18,681 nt of DNA from Akkermansiaceae bacterium UBA1518 (GTDB lineage: Bacteria; Verrucomicrobiota; Verrucomicrobiia; Verrucomicrobiales; Akkermansiaceae): the NCBI GenBank assembly GCA_002323895.1, contig DCQM01000041.1:20787-39467 (forward strand), read 5' to 3'. Under the pieces are notes generated by a model, which was given only the letters and a program-made list of their open reading frames with translations, was not told the DNA's origin and did not search any database. Both the position numbers and the translations under genes were made by a program. Numbering within the stretch: the stretch's first letter is position 1; each line of letters begins with the position of its first letter. Below are positions 14,471-18,681 of this stretch, piece after piece.

Positions 14471-16678
14471 TTAGAACTTGGCTTCGAAGCCTAAGAAGGC
14501 GTTCCGACCAATGTTTGCCCGGGGTCCGCGGGCGAGGCGGGAAGTGATTCCACGCTCATCAAAGAGGTTATTTACTCCAGCGAGTAAGGTAACATTCTCA
14601 GTGATATCGTAGGTTCCTGTGAGGTCAAAGAGCAGAAGCTCATCAATCTTACCTGCACGCGCTCCAGCTCCAGTAGTATCCTGACTCGGTGAATCAACAT
14701 TTTGCGCGGTGCCGAAAGCATCCGAAACAAACGTCGCATCCAAGGCGAGACTCCAAGCTCCTTTTGCGAGGGCAACCCCAGCAGCCAACTGCCAATCTGG
14801 CATGTAAGGCATTTGCGAACCATCGGTGGCTCCGGCGAAAATATCATCACCACCACCTTCGGTAATCGTAGAAGTCAAAGTAGCATCAGTCCAAGTGGCA
14901 CTGACATACATCGGCAACGACACCTCGCCTCCGCTTCCGCCAAGAGGATCATAGGAGACTTGAGCCTCAAACCCGAAGACTTCAGCTTCGCCAATATTCT
15001 TTGCATTCTCAACCGCACCAAGGCCGGCATCCGTTGCAATGAGGTTATCGAAGTCAGTGAGGAAAGCACCAAAGTCATAGCTTATCTTTGGACTCTGGTA
15101 ACGATAGCCCAACTCGTAGCCCATAGACTTCTCTTCCACGACTCCGCTTTTAGCGGCGGAACGAGGTCCTGGAGTTGACATTCCACGATATACGCCACCA
15201 TAAAGTGCAGTAGAATTATCGAGCTCATAATTGAATCCGACTCCAGGAGAAACTAAGTCAAAAGAGGAAGTTCCAGATTGATTTGATTTATAGTCGTTGA
15301 ACGACTGATCAAGATTCTCATAACGAACACCAGGGCTGAAGGTCAAATTACCAACAGAAATTTCATCTTGGACCCAAAAAGCGAGGGCATCAGTTTGCTG
15401 GTAACGGTTTCCTTGGGTTCCAGGAGCGCCCACAACACGGTCGGTAACACCTCCAGTAGCACCGAGGTTAATTGTCTCATCATTTTGGAAACGGCGAACA
15501 TCGTCACGATGGTAACGCGCTCCGAATTGCAAAAGGTGCTCTACATTACCAGAGGCAAAAGAGTAATCGCCCTGAAACTGATAACCATAAGCTGAGTAGT
15601 CGCGGTTATTATTTCGGAAGATCAATGAACCTGGTCCGGTCATTTGAAGAATGTCTAATCCATTCCCAGTTGCAAGGGCCCCACGAACTGAGTTCGCACC
15701 ACCTACAATGTCGTCTACTTTCGCCCAATTACGGGAAAACTGATTGTAGTATGCCGCAAATTCAAAATTAAGATTTTCACTAGGCTCCACGCGATACTTC
15801 AAATATGAGCGATGGTGCTCTGACGCCATATTATCGAAACGGGTAGCCGAATAGCGACGATTTGGATTGTTGACTACATCGTCTTCCGTGAGGCCAATAT
15901 AAGACTCATCAGAGTTGAAATCTTGATAGCCATACTTGAATTCAAATCGCTGGCGAAGTGCTGAATCTGGTTCCCAGAAAAGTTTAACCATGGGCTCGGT
16001 AAGCTTGAACCCCGTATTGTTAGAGCTGGACAACCCACCGCCTGCATCAATGTCGCGGAATCCACCACTGGAGTGATGGAATAGCTCGAAAAGGTATCCG
16101 AATGTTCCTGTCTCGGTCTTTACAGTGTCACCATAATAATTATGGGAAAGGAATGTATTATATGTTCCATAGGTATTACGGGTGTAAAAAGTCTCTTCCG
16201 ATGGAACTTCCGTAGAAAGGAAGTTAATAACGCCGCCAGTTGTGTGAGGACCATACTTAACTTGACTGGATCCTTTCAAAACCTCGATTCCCGACATGCG
16301 GCCGGCACGTGGCGAGTAGTAGGCAGAAGGCGCTGAGTAAGCCGCAGGCGCTGTCAGGATTCCATCTTCCATCACGGTAACCTTTTCAGACCGCGTTCCA
16401 TCACCTCCACGAAGGGAGATGTTCGGGAAGTTTCCGAAACCGTCTTCTTCCCGGACGTATACACCCGGGACTTTACGAAGAATCTGCTGAATGTTGGTAA
16501 TCCCTTTCGTCTGGTAATCCTCAGCCTCAATAAAGGCTCCGGATCCAGTTAAGCCGAGGATGTTTTCCGAACTGCCGATTACATTAACTGTCGCCAATGT
16601 TTCAATAGCGTCCTGAGCTGCTAATACTCCAACCGCAAGCGCTGAGGTTAGAGAGAATATTCCGATGTTTTTTGTCAT
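14471..16678 (-). CDS. FecA-like TonB-dependent outer-membrane receptor
   Basis: This 735-residue outer-membrane protein has a signal peptide (1-21, MTKNIGIFSLTSALAVGVLA), a TonB-box-like ETLATVNV (26-33), a plug domain (about 45-155) and a 22-strand-type barrel ending in FEAKF with the terminal Phe. The plug is close in pattern to ferric-citrate receptors: VPGVYVREEDGFGNFPNISL, SLRGGDGTRSEKVTVMEDG, TAPAAYSAPSAYYSP and VLKGSSQVKYGPHTTGG. It would import a ferric chelate into the periplasm using TonB energy. No N-terminal signalling (secretin/STN) extension is present, so FecR-type surface signalling is not expected. It is downstream of a tonB-family gene and has its own promoter overlapped by a Fur-like box. 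The exact siderophore is unknown. Confidence 0.95.
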   Translation of the reverse strand: MTKNIGIFSLTSALAVGVLAAQDAIETLATVNVIGSSENILGLTGSGAFIEAEDYQTKGITNIQQILRKVPGVYVREEDGFGNFPNISLRGGDGTRSEKVTVMEDGILTAPAAYSAPSAYYSPRAGRMSGIEVLKGSSQVKYGPHTTGGVINFLSTEVPSEETFYTRNTYGTYNTFLSHNYYGDTVKTETGTFGYLFELFHHSSGGFRDIDAGGGLSSSNNTGFKLTEPMVKLFWEPDSALRQRFEFKYGYQDFNSDESYIGLTEDDVVNNPNRRYSATRFDNMASEHHRSYLKYRVEPSENLNFEFAAYYNQFSRNWAKVDDIVGGANSVRGALATGNGLDILQMTGPGSLIFRNNNRDYSAYGYQFQGDYSFASGNVEHLLQFGARYHRDDVRRFQNDETINLGATGGVTDRVVGAPGTQGNRYQQTDALAFWVQDEISVGNLTFSPGVRYENLDQSFNDYKSNQSGTSSFDLVSPGVGFNYELDNSTALYGGVYRGMSTPGPRSAAKSGVVEEKSMGYELGYRYQSPKISYDFGAFLTDFDNLIATDAGLGAVENAKNIGEAEVFGFEAQVSYDPLGGSGGEVSLPMYVSATWTDATLTSTITEGGGDDIFAGATDGSQMPYMPDWQLAAGVALAKGAWSLALDATFVSDAFGTAQNVDSPSQDTTGAGARAGKIDELLLFDLTGTYDITENVTLLAGVNNLFDERGITSRLARGPRANIGRNAFLGFEAKF

Positions 16679-16702
16679 TTGTGTATTTGGATTTAGTTAG
16701 TT

Positions 16703-16721
16703 GAGAATGAGTCGCATTAGC
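16703..16721. promoter_or_regulatory. Fur-box-like operator upstream of the receptor
   Basis: GAGAATGAGTCGCATTAGC matches the classic 19-bp Fur consensus GATAATGATAATCATTATC at 13 of 19 positions. Both conserved half-sites (GA-AATGA and CATTA-C) are intact. It lies 25 bases before the receptor ATG and covers the predicted -10. Iron repression of a FecA-like receptor fits. Binding by Fur is inferred. Confidence 0.65.
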
Positions 16722-16743
16722 ATCAAAAGGCTAAATGTTTCAA
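16716..16743 (-). promoter_or_regulatory. putative sigma70-type promoter of the TonB-dependent receptor
   Basis: On the minus strand a -35 TTGAAA (16743-16738, 5/6 match) is separated by 16 bases from a -10 GCTAAT (16721-16716, 4/6 match). The -10 falls inside the Fur-like box. Transcription would start about 30 bases before the ATG. Confidence 0.5.
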
Positions 16744-16762
16744 GAGATTGATAAGAGCTTAC

Positions 16763-17557
16763 CTAGCTTCTAAGCTGGAAATTAAAAGGAATGGCTTTTT
16801 GCACACTAACGGCCTGCCCTAGACCATTTTTAGCGGGGAAAAAGCGATAACGTCTGGCTGCACTCACCGCCGACTGGTCGAGCGAAGCATACCCACTGCT
16901 TTGCGAGATCTGGCAGGCGGAAACGCGGCCGGAAGCACCAACGGTCACAGTCACGACCACGCGGCCTTCGAGGCCCTTTCGCCGGGCGCTAAGGGGATAG
17001 TGAGGAGTAAAATGTTTTACCAGCGAAGCTTGCTGAGTCACTTCACCAGCAAGTCGTGCTTTCTTGCGCTCCGCAAGTTCAGCTTGGGTAGAAGAAGAAC
17101 GCCTGACCGCCGGGCTCTTTTTGGCGATTTTGGGAATGACTTTCACCTCCCTAGGTTTTTCCTTTTCTTCAAAACGATCTTCGAGATCTAACTCTTCGAG
17201 AACCAACTCCTCTTTAGTAACAGGCTGAGGATTAGGCACTTCGGTAAACTTTGGCGTTGTTTTGATTGATGCGCTAACTTTCATTCGCGCAAAAGATGGG
17301 CCATTAGAAACCGAAATCATCCGCTCCGGCGCCAAATTAGCTTCGGACTCAAGTTTCTTGCGAAGAGGCTCCGTGTAATCGAACGCAATAGGCTCAGGAT
17401 TTGCTTGTGCCGCGGTCATCGCACGATGTATCTGAACAGTTATTAGCCCCAGTCCCGCGCAAATCGCAACGGCGCTGAGAACCGCCACCAAGAGAGAAGC
17501 TGAGAAGCTTTTCCCACAACCGGTGTTCCGGGTCTCAAGGGTTGGGAGCGGTTGCAT
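16763..17557 (-). CDS. TonB-family energy transducer
   Basis: Starting at the ATG at 17557 this is a 264-residue protein. It has a short cytoplasmic N-terminus, one membrane helix (about 18-42, SFSASLLVAVLSAVAICAGLGLITV), a periplasmic spacer, and a C-terminal TonB domain (about 180-264). The domain shows the usual pattern: PHYPLSARRKGLEGRVVVTV, GRVSACQISQSSGYASLD and RRYRFFPAKNG. It would transmit proton-motive force from ExbB-ExbD to outer-membrane receptors. The spacer is Glu/Lys-rich (EELVLEELDLEDRFEEKEKP) rather than strongly Pro-rich. ExbB and ExbD are not in the window. The frame is open to a TTG at 17599, but the ATG places the helix normally and AAGGG lies about 14 bases upstream. 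The neighbouring receptor is the likely partner. Confidence 0.9.
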   Translation of the reverse strand: MQPLPTLETRNTGCGKSFSASLLVAVLSAVAICAGLGLITVQIHRAMTAAQANPEPIAFDYTEPLRKKLESEANLAPERMISVSNGPSFARMKVSASIKTTPKFTEVPNPQPVTKEELVLEELDLEDRFEEKEKPREVKVIPKIAKKSPAVRRSSSTQAELAERKKARLAGEVTQQASLVKHFTPHYPLSARRKGLEGRVVVTVTVGASGRVSACQISQSSGYASLDQSAVSAARRYRFFPAKNGLGQAVSVQKAIPFNFQLRS

Positions 17558-17702
17558 GCCGTTATGTAAGCCCTTTTGCCCAAATTTGCTGTCGCGCAAT
17601 TACCTTGAATTAGCGATCAATTATCTAATGCCGGGAAAGAACAGCTTAGCAACCAGCCCGCCAAAGACTCCGGCAAGGCTACATCAAAAGTAAAAATTCT
17701 GC

Positions 17703-18681
17703 TCAGCTATTGATCTCCCAGCCTTTTCGATACTCTTTCGTCAGAAGTTTGTTCGCAGCTTCATCATTCGTAATTTTGAAATCTTTGGCATCCCACTCAA
17801 GCGTCTGGCCTGCGCGATGAGCCACATTCCCAAGCAAATTATGCTCAATTAACGACCCCGAGTAATCAAAGTTGCAGAGTGTTTCCCCTTCACCGCGACA
17901 GGCCTTTAGCCATTCATTATAGTGACCTACGGAAGGCTCAATCGACTGCTGGGGCCTCTGATAATCTTTGAACTTGGACGACGGACTGAGGACATTTTTA
18001 CCGTAATCCGAAACCAACACTCCATTTTCACCGACGAAGGCCACACCGATTCCCCACTTCTTAATCACGGTGTCTTTACCCACCATCGGCTGTAGAACCT
18101 CGCTGCGACGCTTCATTCCCTCCGGACCATGATACCACACCACCTTCACATCGTCAGGATGCTGCCAAGTAATCTCCTGCCATGGTGCAGCGCCAATTGA
18201 ATCAGGCGCTGGGCCCTGTGAGGAAATCTGAGTTGGGTGTCGAAGCTTCAGAGCCCACCACGCCAAATCGATCAAATGGCTCCCCATATCTCCAGGAACG
18301 CCATTCCCAAACTCCCAACGACGATTCCAATTCAAATTACCACCCTTCCAATATCCTTCATTGTAGGCGCGGTCAGCGGCTGGCCCAAGCCAGACATCCC
18401 AGTCAAAGTAATCAGGCACTGCCTGCTTCTCGAGAACCGCCTGTTCCACATCACGAATGCTCCGGCTGCACCAGACGTGCGCTTCTTTCACCCGCCCAAT
18501 CGCCCCGGCTTGGATTAATTCCACGGCGCGACGATAACTCCCTCCTGCATGAATTTGCGTCCCCATTTGGGTCGCGATTTTCCCCTTCGCTTTCGCATAC
18601 TCCTCCTGCATCCAACGCGCTTCTTGCACGGTATGAGCCAGCGGCTTTTCACAGTAAACATGTTTCCCAGCCCTCATCGCT
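17703..18681 (-). CDS. Gfo/Idh/MocA family oxidoreductase, N-terminus cut by window edge
   Basis: The frame is open to the right edge with the residues A-M-R-A-G-K-H-V-Y-C-E-K-P-L. This is the EKP motif that normally sits about 100 residues into the protein, at the end of the NAD(P)-binding Rossmann domain. The N-terminal nucleotide-binding half of that domain is therefore outside the window, and M at 18677 is not the start. The visible 325 residues cover the C-terminal alpha/beta substrate domain, including GDMGSHLIDLAWWAL with the expected catalytic-region His, and VGHYNEWLKACRGEG near the end. Members oxidise or reduce sugars, inositols or their derivatives. This long form with many Trp residues is like the paralogues numerous in Planctomycetes and Verrucomicrobia, whose substrates are mostly unknown. 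No signal peptide can be judged. Confidence 0.92.
   Translation of the reverse strand, partial: AMRAGKHVYCEKPLAHTVQEARWMQEEYAKAKGKIATQMGTQIHAGGSYRRAVELIQAGAIGRVKEAHVWCSRSIRDVEQAVLEKQAVPDYFDWDVWLGPAADRAYNEGYWKGGNLNWNRRWEFGNGVPGDMGSHLIDLAWWALKLRHPTQISSQGPAPDSIGAAPWQEITWQHPDDVKVVWYHGPEGMKRRSEVLQPMVGKDTVIKKWGIGVAFVGENGVLVSDYGKNVLSPSSKFKDYQRPQQSIEPSVGHYNEWLKACRGEGETLCNFDYSGSLIEHNLLGNVAHRAGQTLEWDAKDFKITNDEAANKLLTKEYRKGWEINS

Noticed and set aside
14702..15178. 158-residue plus-strand frame inside the receptor gene
   Set aside because: It is antisense to the conserved receptor barrel, with no domain and no ribosome-binding site.
17558..17599. TTG start at 17599 for the tonB-family gene
   Set aside because: The ATG at 17557 gives the usual short cytoplasmic segment before the membrane helix.
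17607..17625. Second Fur-box candidate upstream of the tonB-family gene
   Set aside because: Only about 10 of 19 positions match and only one half-site is good.
17621..17683. Open minus-strand stretch reading about AGVFGGLVAKLFFPGIR before a stop, in the gap between the oxidoreductase and tonB
   Set aside because: It looks like a membrane-protein C-terminus, but there is no start codon before it and a TGA closes the frame upstream. It could be a remnant, but nothing supports a gene.
17650..17690. Possible terminator hairpin after the oxidoreductase (AGCC-GCC ... GGC-GGCT)
   Set aside because: The stem is short and bulged and no T-run follows.
1..18681. CRISPR arrays, insertion sequences, phage genes, tRNA or rRNA
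   Set aside because: No regularly spaced repeats, transposase or integrase motifs, terminal inverted repeats or tRNA/rRNA-like segments were seen by eye. A tool search could still find short elements.

Overview
The window looks like a chromosomal segment of a Verrucomicrobiota bacterium (Verrucomicrobiales-like). This is inferred from the mix of genes: an exported type I sulfatase, a Gfo/Idh/MocA oxidoreductase of the kind expanded in Planctomycetes/Verrucomicrobia, an exosortase with a separate EpsI gene, a PEP-CTERM substrate, and TonB-dependent iron uptake in a Gram-negative envelope. No tRNA, rRNA, CRISPR array, transposase or phage gene was seen. No gene-free stretch exceeds about 235 bases.

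Left part (1-3558). A minus-strand gene for a small exported or membrane-anchored protein (DUF6174-like) runs off the left edge. Three plus-strand genes follow: an EamA/DMT transporter, an exported VOC (glyoxalase-fold) protein ending at a terminator, and an exported formylglycine-type sulfatase. The sulfatase converges on ssb across a shared bidirectional terminator.

Central part (3675-13949, all minus strand). Reading in the direction of transcription: DEAD-box helicase with a DbpA-type RNA-binding domain, exosortase, EpsI, polyprenyl-phosphate sugar transferase, Wzy/WaaL-type polymerase with a TPR tail, prs, rplY, a terminator, pth, rpsF, ssb. Exosortase through polymerase are joined by 4-base ATGA overlaps, and the helicase stop lies inside a TTGA that could start the exosortase. 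A surface-polysaccharide/protein-sorting module is therefore spliced between an RNA helicase and a classical housekeeping string (PRPP synthesis, ribosomal proteins L25 and S6, peptidyl-tRNA hydrolase, SSB).

Right part (14066-18681, minus strand). Next to the helicase is a 56-codon gene encoding almost nothing but a signal peptide plus a PEP-CTERM sorting tail, a likely exosortase substrate with a mature segment of about a dozen residues. Beyond a strong terminator come a FecA-like TonB-dependent receptor and a TonB-family energy transducer. Between those two genes lies a promoter whose -10 overlaps a 13/19 match to the Fur box consensus, so the pair is probably an iron-uptake unit. A Gfo/Idh/MocA oxidoreductase truncated by the right edge completes the window.

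The most interesting items are the minimal PEP-CTERM protein with its possible coupled leader ORF, the helicase/exosortase/polysaccharide/housekeeping gene chain, and the out-of-frame pth-rpsF overlap at two A6 runs that suggests either slippage or a sequence error. Many starts in the window lack a Shine-Dalgarno sequence.
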